From NCBI GenBank assembly GCA_003243425.1, contig QFQP01000031.1, positions 1 to 64,000 of the forward strand: a DNA stretch of 64,000 bases. Reading direction: 5' to 3'. Under the pieces are notes generated by a model. That model did not search any database and was not told where the DNA came from. It was given only the letters and a program-made list of their open reading frames with translations. A program made the position numbers and the translations under genes. Origin of the DNA: Archangium gephyra. GTDB taxonomy: Bacteria; Myxococcota; Myxococcia; Myxococcales; Myxococcaceae. Position 1 is the stretch's first letter. Every line of letters starts with the position of its first letter. Positions 27,008 to 35,982 of the stretch are shown piece by piece.

Positions 27008-28111
27008 TCAGAGCGTGACGAAGCTGGTGACGCGCTGGCCGGGCACCAGCGGCGGCGTGCCTTCGAGCTCGAGCACCGTCTCCAGCACCTTGGTGTCGTT
27101 CTTCTCGATGGGGTCGTCGGTGCGCACGTTCTTGCGGCCGAAGCGGCGACCCACCTCCACCACCTTGCCGCTGAAGCGCCGCTCTCCGAACGCGTCTGCG
27201 GTGACGTACGCGCTGGCGCCCACCTTCAGCCGCGCCACGTCGCGCTCGTCCACGTCCATGCGCACGCGCAGCTTCGAGGTGTCGCCCATCACCACCAGGG
27301 CGCCGGAGCTCTGGGCGCTGTAGAGCTCGCCGGGCCGCACCCGCACCTGCAGCACCTCACCGTCGGCCGGGGCGCGCACCGCGAGGCGCTCGAGCTGGGC
27401 GCGCGCCTGCGCCGCCCTCGCTTCGGCGGCCTGCGTGCGCGCGCGCTGAAAGGCGACCTCTTCGACGCGCGACCCGCTCTCGGCGGCGCGGAAGCGCGCG
27501 TTGCTGGCCCGTGCCGTGGCGTCGTCGGTCTGCGCCTGCCTTCGCGCCCGCTCGAGTTCGTCGGGCGTCGCCGCGCCGGTCTTCGCCAGCTGCTCGGTGC
27601 GCGCCAGCACGCCGGCGCTCAAGTCGGCGCGCGCCTTCGCGGCCTGGGCCTCGGCGTTCGCGGCGTCGCGGTCTTCCACGCGGGAGCCGCGCAGCACGCG
27701 GTTGAGCTGCGCGCGCTCACCGGCCAGCTCGGCCTCGGCCGACAGCAGGGCGGCCTGTTCGACGGTGTCGTCCAGCTGCACCAGCAGGTCTCCCTTCTTC
27801 ACGTGCTGACCTTCTTCGACCAGCACCTGGCGCACCACCGCCGAGACCTGCGCGGCCACGTTGGTCTCGCGGTCGGCGGGCTCGACGATGCCGTTCCCGC
27901 CGATGATGGAGGCCGACACCACGGGCAGCGCGTCGCGCGTGTCGGTGCCGCCCAGGCGTGACTTCGCGTCGCGCTCGGCCTTCTTCACGTCGGCGCCGAC
28001 GGGCTCGGTGACGGGGCTGGCCACGGCGTTGCGGACGATCTGCCCGCCGCAGGTCGCCACCATCAACAGGAACACCGCGAGTTGAACGCGACTCTTCGTG
28101 TGCGTGGACAT
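27008..28111 (-). CDS. devB: HlyD-type membrane-fusion protein of ABC exporter (DevB-like)
   Basis: 367 residues. One N-terminal membrane helix (VQLAVFLLMVATCGGQIV) and the usual lipoyl halves: IVEPADRETNVAAQVSAVVRQVLVEEGQHVKKGDLLVQLDD, and the second half VRAPADGEVLQVRVRPGE. A long alpha-helical hairpin rich in Ala/Arg/Glu lies between (about residues 130-245). It joins the inner-membrane ABC transporter to a TolC-type channel. Start overlaps the ATPase stop as TGATG, so translation is coupled. Confidence 0.9.
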   Translation of the reverse strand: MSTHTKSRVQLAVFLLMVATCGGQIVRNAVASPVTEPVGADVKKAERDAKSRLGGTDTRDALPVVSASIIGGNGIVEPADRETNVAAQVSAVVRQVLVEEGQHVKKGDLLVQLDDTVEQAALLSAEAELAGERAQLNRVLRGSRVEDRDAANAEAQAAKARADLSAGVLARTEQLAKTGAATPDELERARRQAQTDDATARASNARFRAAESGSRVEEVAFQRARTQAAEARAAQARAQLERLAVRAPADGEVLQVRVRPGELYSAQSSGALVVMGDTSKLRVRMDVDERDVARLKVGASAYVTADAFGERRFSGKVVEVGRRFGRKNVRTDDPIEKNDTKVLETVLELEGTPPLVPGQRVTSFVTL

Positions 28112-28803
28112 CAGTGCTTCTCCTGGGAAGTCAGCACGCCGTCCTCGATGTGCACCGTGCGGTCGGCGTAGTGGAAGATGCGGTTGTCGTGGGTGACGAC
28201 CACCACCGTGTGGCCGCGCTCCGACGAGAGCTGCTTGAGCAATTGCGTCACCTGCTGGCCGGTCTCGGCGTCGAGCGCGGCGGTGGGCTCGTCGGCCAGA
28301 ATCAGCGGCGGGCGGCCGGCCACCGCGCGCGCCACCGCCACGCGCTGCCGCTGCCCACCCGACAGCTCTTCGGGGCCGCGGGTCAGCTTGTCACCCAGGC
28401 CCACCGCGCCGAGCACCTCGCGCGCCTCGGCGAGCGCCGCCTTGCGCGTGTAGCCGCGCAGCTCGAGCGGGAAGGCCACGTTGTCTTCCACGCTGAGCGC
28501 CGGCAGCAGGTTGTGCCCCTGAAAGATGAAGCCGATGTACGAGAGCCGCAGGTCGGGCAGCTCGGCCTCACGGCGGCGGTGCACGGGTTCTCCGAACAGG
28601 TACGCCTCGCCGGCGGTGGGCGTGAGCACGCACCCCAGAATCGACAACAGCGTCGTCTTGCCGCTGCCTGACGGGCCCACCAGCATCATGAACTCGCCGC
28701 GGGGAATGGTGAGGTCGATGCCCTTGAGCGCGCGGAAGGCGAGCGCTCCTTCGCCGTAGGTCTTGGTGATGCCGCGCAGCTGCACGGCCGCCTGGTCGCT
28801 CAT
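28111..28803 (-). CDS. devA: ABC exporter ATPase (DevA-like)
   Basis: 230 residues from ATG 28803, which overlaps the permease stop by 4 bases (ATGA). All motifs are present: Walker A GPSGSGKTT, signature ELSGGQRQRV, Walker B LILADEPTAAL, and H-loop VVVVTHDNRIF. The family is the MacB/LolD/DevA group, which energises export of lipids, glycolipids, peptides or macrolides. Confidence 0.94.
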   Translation of the reverse strand: MSDQAAVQLRGITKTYGEGALAFRALKGIDLTIPRGEFMMLVGPSGSGKTTLLSILGCVLTPTAGEAYLFGEPVHRRREAELPDLRLSYIGFIFQGHNLLPALSVEDNVAFPLELRGYTRKAALAEAREVLGAVGLGDKLTRGPEELSGGQRQRVAVARAVAGRPPLILADEPTAALDAETGQQVTQLLKQLSSERGHTVVVVTHDNRIFHYADRTVHIEDGVLTSQEKH

Positions 28804-29975
28804 CGGAACACCATCGCCGGTTCGAGTTGACGCAGCCGCAGCAGCGCGAGCACCGACGCGAAGACGCACACGCCGGCCATGAGCGCCACCGTGATGCCCA
28901 CCGCCGCGCCGGGGAGAATCGGCGTCAGCGACGCGTTGCGAATGCCCTGCACCATGGCGCCCATCACCCCCAGGCCGATGACGCTGCCCACCACGCCGTA
29001 GACGACGGCCTGAACGAAGAGCAGCCGCGCGAGGTCACCCATCGACGCGCCGATGGCCTTGAGCGTGCCGAACTGCCGCATGTTGTCGACCACGCTGCTG
29101 AACATGGACAGCGCCACGGTGATGAGGCCGACCAGCAGGCCCATCAACGTCGAGGTGCCGAAGCTGAAGCCGATCTGCGTGCCGGTGAGGATGTACTTGA
29201 GCGTGGCCGCCTGAAATTCGTCGCGCGTCATCACCAGCGTGTCGGGCATCGACGCCTGCAGCCGCGCGCGCACCTCGGTGGCGGTGACGCCGGGCCGCAC
29301 ACCCACCAGCACGAAGGTGTGCTTGTCCGCCGGAGCGCGCACGATTTCGCGCGCCAGCGTGTCTTCGGCGAAGGCGTACGCCGGCGCGAACGGCAGCAGC
29401 CCCCAGGTGAAGCCCACCACCTGCACCTTGTGGCCCGACAGCTCGCGCACCGAACCCTGGTTGAGGCCGCCGAACTTCTCGCGCTCGGCGTCTTCGAAGA
29501 TGACGGCGTTGGGTTGCAGCAACGCCTCGCGCGAGCCGGCCACCAGGTTCCACGGCCCACCGGCGAAGCGCGGCGCGCGGGTGCCCACCAGCGACACCGG
29601 CTCGCTGCCGCCGTTGGGCAGCTTGAGCGCCGCGGCCTGCAGCAGCAGCGGCTCGGCCCAGGCCACGTCTTCGGTGGCGCGGGCGCGGTTGAGGTGTTCG
29701 TCGGTCAGCGGTGTGCCGGCCTGAAACTGGCGCGTGCCGGGCGGGGCGATCCACACGTCGACCTGCGCGTTCTCCACGAACATGCGGTTCTTGAAGAGCA
29801 GCGCCAGGAAGGTGCCGACCTGGAAGTTGCCCAGCACCACCGCGAAGACCACGCCGAAGAGCGTGCCGGCCAGCTTGAGCCGGTCGTGGAACATCATGCG
29901 AATGCCGATGGAGCCCATGGTTCTCCAGCGCGCGAAGAAGCCGGCGCGCCCCCGGATGGCGGCAGCCGGCGTCAT
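28800..29975 (-). CDS. devC: ABC exporter permease, FtsX/DevC-like
   Basis: 391 residues with one N-terminal helix (GTLFGVVFAVVLGNFQVGTFL), a periplasmic domain of about 230 residues and three C-terminal helices containing the FtsX signature. The segment NAQVDVWIAPPGTRQFQAGTPL is characteristic of DevC, the glycolipid exporter subunit of heterocyst-forming cyanobacteria. Together with DevA, DevB and the TolC gene here it makes a full tripartite exporter; a glycolipid cargo is inferred from homology to DevBCA and is not proven. Confidence 0.9.
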   Translation of the reverse strand: MTPAAAIRGRAGFFARWRTMGSIGIRMMFHDRLKLAGTLFGVVFAVVLGNFQVGTFLALLFKNRMFVENAQVDVWIAPPGTRQFQAGTPLTDEHLNRARATEDVAWAEPLLLQAAALKLPNGGSEPVSLVGTRAPRFAGGPWNLVAGSREALLQPNAVIFEDAEREKFGGLNQGSVRELSGHKVQVVGFTWGLLPFAPAYAFAEDTLAREIVRAPADKHTFVLVGVRPGVTATEVRARLQASMPDTLVMTRDEFQAATLKYILTGTQIGFSFGTSTLMGLLVGLITVALSMFSSVVDNMRQFGTLKAIGASMGDLARLLFVQAVVYGVVGSVIGLGVMGAMVQGIRNASLTPILPGAAVGITVALMAGVCVFASVLALLRLRQLEPAMVFR

Positions 29976-31246
29976 CGCGCCACCTCGGCGGCGAGCGGGT
30001 TCCCGGCCGACAGCGTCAGCTGCGCGCGCGCGGTCGCGGCCTCGGCGTCGGCTTCCACCTCCGAGACCTCGGCGGCGAAGAGGTCGCGCTCGGCCTGAAT
30101 GAGGTCGAACTGCGTGGCCACGCCGGCCGCCGAGCGCTCCCGCGCGAGGTCGGCGGCGCGCCGCGCGGCAGCCACCTGCGAGCGCGCCGAGCTGACCTTC
30201 TTCACCGCCGCCCGCAGGTTGAAGAAGTCGGAGTGCAGCTGGTCTTCAGCCGCGCGCCGCGCGCGGTCGGCGGCGATGCGCGCCAGCTCGCCGTTGGCCC
30301 GCTGCACGCGCCAGGCGTTGACGCCCACCAGGTCGAGGCGCCAGTTGAACGTCACGCCGCCGCTGGCCTGCGCGGGCGCGTTCTGAAAGCCCGAGGCGTT
30401 GGTGAAGCGCTGGGTGAACTGGGCGTTGATGGCCGGCACCAGCGCCAGCGACGACGCCAGGTCGGTGCGCTCCGCAGCGCGGGCCTCGAGCGTCGCTGCC
30501 TCCACCGAAGGCAACGTGGTCAGCCCGCGCTCCAGCTCGGCGAGCTCCGGCAGCGACACCGCTTCGCGTACCGGCGTGCCCGGCTCCGAAGGCGCGAGGC
30601 CGGTGAGCGTCTCCAGCTGGCGGGCGTTGTTCGACAGCGACGCCTCGGCGGCGGCGAGCAGCTGCAGGTTGCGCTCGACCTCGGCCCGGGCGCGCGCGAG
30701 CTCGAGCTCGTTGCCCACGCCCGCGTCGGCCCGCGCGTCACGCAGCGCGACCTGGGCCCGGGCTGCGTCGACCGAGCGCTGCGCCGAGGCGAGCACTTCG
30801 AGCCCCGCAGCCCACGCGTAGTAGGCCGCCACCACCTGTCGCTGTACCTGCAGGCGCGTCGACGCGGTGCGCCGTGCTGCAGCCTCCGCGCTCGCGCCGC
30901 CGGCCGCGACCTGCGCCCACCTGGCGGCGTCGATGAGCGGCACCTCGGCCTTGAGGGTGGCGTCGAGCTGGTTCTTCGCCACGATGGTGATGTTCCGGGT
31001 CGTGCCGTCGGGCTGCGGCAGCGGCACCACGGCGTCGTACTGGTTGTGGGTCCACCCGCCGTTGGCGCTCAGCGCGGGCAGCAGCGCCCCCCAGGCCTGA
31101 CCGAAGCTCGCCTGCGCCCGCTGCGCCTCGGCTGCGCTCTGGCGTGCGTCGAAGTTGCCGGTGGTCGACGCCTCGAGGAACGCGGTGAGCGGCTGCGCGA
31201 GCGCCGCGCTGCTCAGCACCATGGTGGTCATCAATTTTCGTAGCAC
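29972..31246 (-). CDS. TolC-family outer-membrane efflux protein
   Basis: 424 residues. Signal-peptide-like N-terminus (MLRKLMTTMVLSSAALA), then the long heptad-like Ala/Arg/Glu helices of TolC proteins with internal duplication (FDARQSAAEAQRAQASFGQ near 33-52; ERSAAGVATQFDLIQAERDLF near 375-395). It stops with an ATGA overlap onto the DevC gene. As first gene of the operon it shares a 94-base intergenic region with the divergent TetR regulator. Confidence 0.92.
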   Translation of the reverse strand: MLRKLMTTMVLSSAALAQPLTAFLEASTTGNFDARQSAAEAQRAQASFGQAWGALLPALSANGGWTHNQYDAVVPLPQPDGTTRNITIVAKNQLDATLKAEVPLIDAARWAQVAAGGASAEAAARRTASTRLQVQRQVVAAYYAWAAGLEVLASAQRSVDAARAQVALRDARADAGVGNELELARARAEVERNLQLLAAAEASLSNNARQLETLTGLAPSEPGTPVREAVSLPELAELERGLTTLPSVEAATLEARAAERTDLASSLALVPAINAQFTQRFTNASGFQNAPAQASGGVTFNWRLDLVGVNAWRVQRANGELARIAADRARRAAEDQLHSDFFNLRAAVKKVSSARSQVAAARRAADLARERSAAGVATQFDLIQAERDLFAAEVSEVEADAEAATARAQLTLSAGNPLAAEVAR

Positions 31247-31295
31247 GATTGAGCCTTCTTATTGTCGTCGCACTGCTTTGTTTCAACCCGACGTT

Positions 31296-31309
31296 TCAAC
31301 AAATGTTGA
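31296..31309. promoter_or_regulatory. Palindromic operator candidate between TolC and TetR genes
   Basis: TCAACA-AA-TGTTGA, a perfect 6-bp inverted repeat with 2-base spacer, lies in the AT-richer 94-base gap between the divergent exporter operon and the TetR gene. Another similar half-site (TTTCAAC) occurs at about 31281. TetR regulators usually repress the divergent operon and themselves from such a site. Assignment is inference. Confidence 0.5.
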
Positions 31310-31340
31310 TTTCATAGTTTGTGGTCGCTATTTAATTTTC

Positions 31341-31988
31341 ATGGCGCGAACGCGGGGCAGTCGAAACGCCGACTATGAGGCGCAGCGCCTCGAGCTGGCG
31401 CGCAAGGCGACCCTGGCGTTGCAGCAGGACGGTGGGGTCAACGCGTCGATGCGGGAGATCGCCGAGTTTGCTGGCGCCTCGGTCACCACGCTGCGGCACT
31501 ACTTCACCGACCGGGAAGGGCTGCTGAAGGCGGTGATGGAGTGCCTGCGCGCCGACGCGGCGCCGTTCCTGGCGATGGCGGCCCAGCCGTTACCGGGCGA
31601 CGTGCGCGCGTCGCTGTTGCACTTCCTGGGCGGGGTGCACGTGGCGTGGTTCAAACACGGCGTGGGCAAGATGTACGCGTCGACGCTGGCGGTGGGCCTC
31701 GGCAGTCGCCCGGTCGGCCCCAGCTTCGTCAACCACGTGCTCGAGCCGCTGTTGCAGACCGGTGAGTCGTTGCTGCGGCAACACCTCGAGCGCGGCGAGC
31801 TCGAGGTCGGTGACGTGCGACACGCGTCGCTCACGCTCCTCTCGCCGGTGGTGCTGGCGCTGCTCCACCAGGACAGTCTGCTGGGCGCGCAGTGCCGGCC
31901 GCTCGACGTGTCGAAGCTGCTGGAGACGCACGTCGACGCGTTCCTGCGTGCGTTCGGGCGGCGCCGCGGGCCGCAACGGTCGGGCTGA
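31341..31988 (+). CDS. TetR-family transcriptional regulator
   Basis: 215 residues from ATG 31341. The HTH reads MREIAEFAGASVTTLRHYFTDREGLLKAV, typical TetR. The C-terminal ligand/dimer domain is helical (LLHFLGGVHVAWFKHGVGKMYASTLAVGL). It is divergent from the TolC/DevCAB operon with a palindrome in between, so it likely represses that exporter. The stop abuts the convergent gene ending at 31989. Confidence 0.92.
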   Translation: MARTRGSRNADYEAQRLELARKATLALQQDGGVNASMREIAEFAGASVTTLRHYFTDREGLLKAVMECLRADAAPFLAMAAQPLPGDVRASLLHFLGGVHVAWFKHGVGKMYASTLAVGLGSRPVGPSFVNHVLEPLLQTGESLLRQHLERGELEVGDVRHASLTLLSPVVLALLHQDSLLGAQCRPLDVSKLLETHVDAFLRAFGRRRGPQRSG

Positions 31989-32687
31989 TTACCGCGTCAA
32001 CGCGAACACCGCCTGCGGCAGCACGCACACCACGAGCGCACCGCCGGCGATGAGGTCCAGCTTCAGGGCGAACAGGTCTTCGAGGTTGCCGATGACGATG
32101 TCCTCGAGCTTCGCGACGCCGAGCTTCTCCAGCTCCGCCACCGCCGCTTCGCCATTCGGCGCCCGCGCCACGTGGGTGATGAGGCTCAGCGCCAGCGCGC
32201 GTCGCGAACGCATCACCACGAAGCGCGCCAACCGGTCGCTCAGTGACGCGGGTTCGTCCAGCTGCGCGGGCGCTTCGAATTCACGCGCCAGCGCTTCGGC
32301 CACCGCCTGCGGAGAGCTCCCCGGCGTGACCTTCTTCACGGCGGCGTGCATGGCCGGCTTGACCTGCGCGTAGAGCCAACCCACGAGCTGCTTTTCGACG
32401 ACCTGTCTTGCCAGGGCCGCGAGCAGACCGCGCACCGCGCCGACGTAGCCGCCGGCCAGCGCGAGCACCACGGGAGGCAGCGCCAGCGACGCCCACAACC
32501 ACGACGGCGCTTCGAACGACTGGTGCTTCCACCACCACGTCGACGCCGCCGCCAACGCGCCACCCAGCGCGCCCAGCATGAGGAAGCCCTGCAGCGCGCC
32601 GAGTACGCCGCCGAGCGCCACCCTCGGCACCGCCTTCAACAGGGCCAGCGAGCCCTGCTTCGAAAGTTCGACGAGCCGTGGGTTCAT
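31989..32687 (-). CDS. Membrane protein of unknown function
   Basis: 232 residues from ATG 32687, which overlaps the previous gene by 4 bases. Two hydrophobic segments lie at 20-50 and 65-90 (GALQGFLMLGALGGALAAAS, SLALPPVVLALAGGYVGAV), and a third at the end (LIAGGALVVCVLPQAVFAL). A helical cytosolic or periplasmic middle has no recognised motif. Last of a three-gene coupled operon (33300 to 31989). Confidence 0.7.
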   Translation of the reverse strand: MNPRLVELSKQGSLALLKAVPRVALGGVLGALQGFLMLGALGGALAAASTWWWKHQSFEAPSWLWASLALPPVVLALAGGYVGAVRGLLAALARQVVEKQLVGWLYAQVKPAMHAAVKKVTPGSSPQAVAEALAREFEAPAQLDEPASLSDRLARFVVMRSRRALALSLITHVARAPNGEAAVAELEKLGVAKLEDIVIGNLEDLFALKLDLIAGGALVVCVLPQAVFALTR

Positions 32688-33049
32688 TCGTCTACCAGCG
32701 CATTCACTTCGCGCTCGCTGGGCGGCGGCGTGACCGCGTCGTCTTTCCTTCGGAACACCAGCCACAGGCCACCGACCAGCGTCACCAGCGTGAGCCCGAG
32801 GAATGCCAGCGCGTTCCGCAGCGACGCGCGTTCGGCCCGCTTGCGACGGTCGGCGATGAAGCCGGCAATCAACGCGGTCAACGCCAGCGCGAACGCCGCG
32901 AAGAACCACCACGACGCATCGCGCAGGTGGCTGGTCGCGGCCGTCAGCGCGAGCCACGCGGCCATGAGCCACAGCACCACGCGGCCCACCTTGAACTTCG
33001 CCAACATGCTCACCGTCTCGACGACCACCTGCGCGCCGCCGTCGCTCAT
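32684..33049 (-). CDS. Small membrane protein
   Basis: 121 residues with three predicted helices (VLWLMAAWLALTAATS, WWFFAAFALALTALIAGFI, ALAFLGLTLVTLVGGLWLVF) and a basic cluster DRRKRAERA between helices two and three. Start and stop overlap its neighbours by 4 bases each (ATGA), so translation is coupled in the operon. No family recognised. Confidence 0.7.
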   Translation of the reverse strand: MSDGGAQVVVETVSMLAKFKVGRVVLWLMAAWLALTAATSHLRDASWWFFAAFALALTALIAGFIADRRKRAERASLRNALAFLGLTLVTLVGGLWLVFRRKDDAVTPPPSEREVNALVDE

Positions 33050-33300
33050 GGCGCCTCCACGGGCGTGAGCACGAACTGCTCGATGTACCCGGCGACTTCT
33101 CCGCGCTGCGCGTCGCTCACCTTGAGCATCACCATGGGGTCCACCCGAGAGGCGAACTCGTACAGCACCATGGCGTCGAGCAGGCCAGCGTTCGCGACGG
33201 CCTCGAGCCTGTCGAGACGGTCGTCACGCACGCCGTCCTTCGCGTCGCGGTTGCTCACGTACACCGTCACCAGGTTCGCGAGGCACTCGTAGTCTGCCAC
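33046..33300 (-). CDS. Small soluble protein, first gene of coupled operon
   Basis: 84 residues from GTG 33300; GGAAGG lies 6 bases upstream. Helical, acidic, begins MADYECLANLVTVYV and includes SRVDPMVMLKVSDAQRGEV. No recognised family. The start lies inside the 3' end of a truncated hydrolase frame (33267-33653). That overlap suggests a deletion joined the two, so this gene may also have lost its original N-terminus. Confidence 0.55.
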   Translation of the reverse strand: MADYECLANLVTVYVSNRDAKDGVRDDRLDRLEAVANAGLLDAMVLYEFASRVDPMVMLKVSDAQRGEVAGYIEQFVLTPVEAP

Positions 33301-33653
33301 GCCACGCCTTCCGCGAACGGCGCGACCACCACGAAGCCGTGCTCGAGCAGCACCGACTGCATGCGCGCCTGCTGATAGCCGCCGAACGCCGCGTCACGCG
33401 GCACCCGGTTCCACGTCGCGGTGGGGGCGATGAAGCTGCCTTGAAATACGAGCACCACGGGCCAACCGCTGGCGGGCGCCGCGGTCGCCGGCCGCTGCCA
33501 GAACACGTCGCGGCCCTCGACCTTCAGTGAGCGCGGGGCGCAGGTCACCGCGTCGTCGTTCACCGTGCACACCGGCTCGCCTTCCGCAGGCAACGGCCGG
33601 TTGGCGCTCGCGTACGCGGTGAAGGTCAGCAACGTGAGCGCAACGAATCGCAA
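33267..33653 (-). pseudogene. Truncated secreted alpha/beta hydrolase
   Basis: 128 residues from TTG 33653 (GAGG 5 bases upstream), with a signal peptide (RFVALTLLTFTAYASA). The start of an alpha/beta hydrolase follows: PVVLVFQGSFIAPTATWN and VVVAPFAEGVAWQT. It then ends abruptly in unrelated residues (TSASRTW). The GxSxG nucleophile and catalytic Asp and His are missing, so about two thirds of the enzyme is gone. The break coincides with the start of the next gene, consistent with a deletion. Confidence 0.6.
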
Positions 33654-33701
33654 ACGGACCTCACGTAGCACTGAGGTGTCCGACTGTGCGAGACGACGGC
33701 C

Positions 33702-34859
33702 ATGCGGTCGCTCGGGGTGCTCTGTCTGTTGTTCGTGTCGTGTGGGCTCGAGGTCGATGCGGGTCACGCGACGCAGCGGCAGGGGCTCACGCAGGTGACC
33801 GGCTTCGGCAGCAACCCCGGCAATCTCTCGCTCTTCGTGCACGCGCCGGCCAACCTTGGGACCGACGTGCCGCTGGTCGTCGCGCTGCATGGCTGCTCTC
33901 AAGACGCGAACGACTACGAGGCCGTGGGCTGGAACGCGCTCGCCGATGCCCATGGCTTTCTCGTCGCCTACCCGCAGACCACCGGCAACAACGGCTGCTT
34001 CGACTGGTTCGATTCATCCGAGCAGTCGCGCACCGGGCCGCAGGTCACGTCGCTGTTGCAGATGGTTCAACACCTGCGCGCCACGCGAGGCGTCGATGCG
34101 TCGCGGGTGTACGTGACCGGGCTCTCGGCCGGCGGCGCGATGGTGAACGTGTTGCTGGCGGTCGCCCCCGACGTCTTCACGCGCGGCCAGGTGCTGGCGG
34201 GAATTCCGTTCGGCTGCGCGTCGGGCGTGACGTCTGGCTACGGCTGCATGGTGTCGTCGTCGAGCAAGACGCCGGCGCAGTGGGGCGCGCTCGTCGACCC
34301 GGTGAACGCCGACTTTCCGCCGCCGCGCATTCAGCTGTGGCACGGCACCAGCGACTTCACGGTGACGTCGACCAACCTGCAGGAGCAGGTCGACCAGTGG
34401 ACGCACGTGAACGGCATCGACGTGATGGCAGACGACACGCAGACCCTCGGCGTCGCCACGCGGCGGCGGTTCAATGACGCCAACGGGGTCACGCGCGTCG
34501 AGGCGTGGAGCCTGGCGGGCACCGGTCACGGCGCGCCTGTCGACCCGATGAACGGCTGCGGAAGCAATCGGCTCTACATGCTCGACGTCGACCTCTGCTC
34601 GGCGAAGGAAGGCGCGAGGTTCTTCGGTCTGCTGGAGCCGGTGGTGGTCGACGCGGGCGTGACGCAGGAAGACGCGGGCGTCGACGCAGGAACTGTCGAC
34701 CCCGACGCTGGCGCGACGCTTCCCGATGCGGGCGCCCCGGCGCCGGTCGACGCGGGTACTCGGCCGTCAGAGGGTGGCGCGGCCGTGCCGCAGGGCTGCG
34801 CGACGACACCGGTGCTGGTGCCGCTGGCGCTCCTCGCGTGGCGTCGCCGGCGTGGGTGA
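33702..34859 (+). CDS. PHB-depolymerase-family (LpqC-like) esterase lipoprotein
   Basis: 385 residues. The signal is short (MRSLGVLCLLFVSCGLEV, lipobox-like VSC). Catalytic motifs: VVALHGCSQDANDY (oxyanion), GLSAGGAMVNVL (Ser nucleophile), HGTSDFTV (Asp) and GTGHGAP (His), as in extracellular polyhydroxyalkanoate depolymerases and feruloyl esterases. A DAG-rich linker (about 310-360) ends with GCATTPVLVPLALLAWRRRR, a Cys, a membrane stretch and an Arg cluster that resembles the MYXO-CTERM sorting tail. The enzyme is therefore likely held at the cell surface. Confidence 0.87.
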   Translation: MRSLGVLCLLFVSCGLEVDAGHATQRQGLTQVTGFGSNPGNLSLFVHAPANLGTDVPLVVALHGCSQDANDYEAVGWNALADAHGFLVAYPQTTGNNGCFDWFDSSEQSRTGPQVTSLLQMVQHLRATRGVDASRVYVTGLSAGGAMVNVLLAVAPDVFTRGQVLAGIPFGCASGVTSGYGCMVSSSSKTPAQWGALVDPVNADFPPPRIQLWHGTSDFTVTSTNLQEQVDQWTHVNGIDVMADDTQTLGVATRRRFNDANGVTRVEAWSLAGTGHGAPVDPMNGCGSNRLYMLDVDLCSAKEGARFFGLLEPVVVDAGVTQEDAGVDAGTVDPDAGATLPDAGAPAPVDAGTRPSEGGAAVPQGCATTPVLVPLALLAWRRRRG

Positions 34860-35261
34860 TCGTCGCCTTCGACGTGGAGGCCGCTGACGACAACTGTCCA
34901 ACGGGCTTCCGTGCTGCTCCACGGCGAACACGACGACTGCTGCGCCGCAGCTCGAGGAGTGACTGGAGCGGAAGACCGCCAGCGACGGCCTCGCGACAGA
35001 CGGCGGTGTGAACATCACGAGCGGAAGTCTGAGCAGCGTGACCAGAGCGCGCACCTCAGCGACCCGGTGCGCGTCTTCAACCAGACGCTGCGCCACTGTC
35101 TGGTGTGTCGGCACACGGCGAACGTCGCGTGCCTGACCAGCGGGTTCGCGCTCGACGGGAGCTGCGCTCAATCAGCGGGCCAGCTCGCGAAAAGTGGGGC
35201 CGGAGACTGGTCATCGACCGCCGCCGTCACCTCGATTCGGCGAGCTGCTGTCCGTGTTGAA
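34860..35261. other. No gene found
   Basis: About 400 bases between the esterase and the next minus-strand gene. Short frames on both strands look Arg/Ser-rich and unlike genuine genes here. No RNA or repeat was recognised. Confidence 0.5.
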
Positions 35262-35534
35262 TCAGCCAGCCAGGCCGTAGTGCACTTCACGGTTCGCGGC
35301 GGTGAGGGTCCGCGCCTTCATGGCCGCGTCGACGGCTTCGCGGGCCCGCGCCAACGCCGCTTCCGCCGCGCGCAGCGCTTCGACCGCTTCACGGGCCGCC
35401 GGGGCCGACGCGTTCTCGAGCTCCGCCACCGCCGCGTGCACCGTCGTCGACGAGGCGTTGATGGCCGTGGTGGCGCGGCAGCAGAGGCGAGCGCGGCCCA
35501 TCCAGTCGTTCCAGCGGGAGGTCTTGTTCGTCAT
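35262..35534 (-). CDS. Hypothetical Ala-rich helical protein
   Basis: 90 residues from ATG 35534. The N-terminus (TSRWNDWMGRARLCCRATTA) is followed by an Ala/Glu-rich helix (LENASAPAAREAVEALRAAEAALARAREAVDAAM) likely to be a coiled coil. No signal peptide. No family recognised. The codon use and G/C third positions fit a real gene, but evidence is limited. Confidence 0.5.
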   Translation of the reverse strand: MTNKTSRWNDWMGRARLCCRATTAINASSTTVHAAVAELENASAPAAREAVEALRAAEAALARAREAVDAAMKARTLTAANREVHYGLAG

Positions 35535-35622
35535 GCCGGCCACTATGCCTCGGGGGTATGACAAGTGAACCGGCGTTCAGTGGTTTTGCAGGGTTAGTCC
35601 CGAGGAAAGCCCTTAGAATCAC

Positions 35623-35982
35623 TCAGGCTTTGATGCCGAACGGGGCGTCCACCACGTACCGCCAGGCGCCGTCGGTGCCGCGCGAAACGACGTCATTGGT
35701 GCGGCCGGTGAGTGTGTTGCCGTCGGGCGTCTTCAGCGACCAATCGGCGATGACGACCGCTGTGTCGGGGCCTTCGACGACGCGAACGAGCTTCATGTCG
35801 ATGGGCCCCTTCAGCGCCAGAAAGCCGTTGAGCGCTTCACGAATTCCGGCGCCGGTGAGCTGCGTGGTGCCATCGGGAATGAAGACCGCGTCGTTGCGAT
35901 ACAGCGCGAGCAGCGCGTCAACGCTCCCGGAGTTGAAGGCAGCAGCGAACGCAGCGGGGATGTCTGTCGGAGTGTTGGTCAT
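35623..35982 (-). CDS. SnoaL/NTF2-like protein (SgcJ/EcaC family)
   Basis: 119 residues from ATG 35982. The NTF2-like core reads AFAAAFNSGSVDALLALYRNDAVFIPDGTTQLTG and ends in VVSRGTDGAWRYVVDAPF. These form a small cone that may be an isomerase, hydrolase or binding protein. Alone in its orientation; no function can be assigned. Confidence 0.82.
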   Translation of the reverse strand: MTNTPTDIPAAFAAAFNSGSVDALLALYRNDAVFIPDGTTQLTGAGIREALNGFLALKGPIDMKLVRVVEGPDTAVVIADWSLKTPDGNTLTGRTNDVVSRGTDGAWRYVVDAPFGIKA

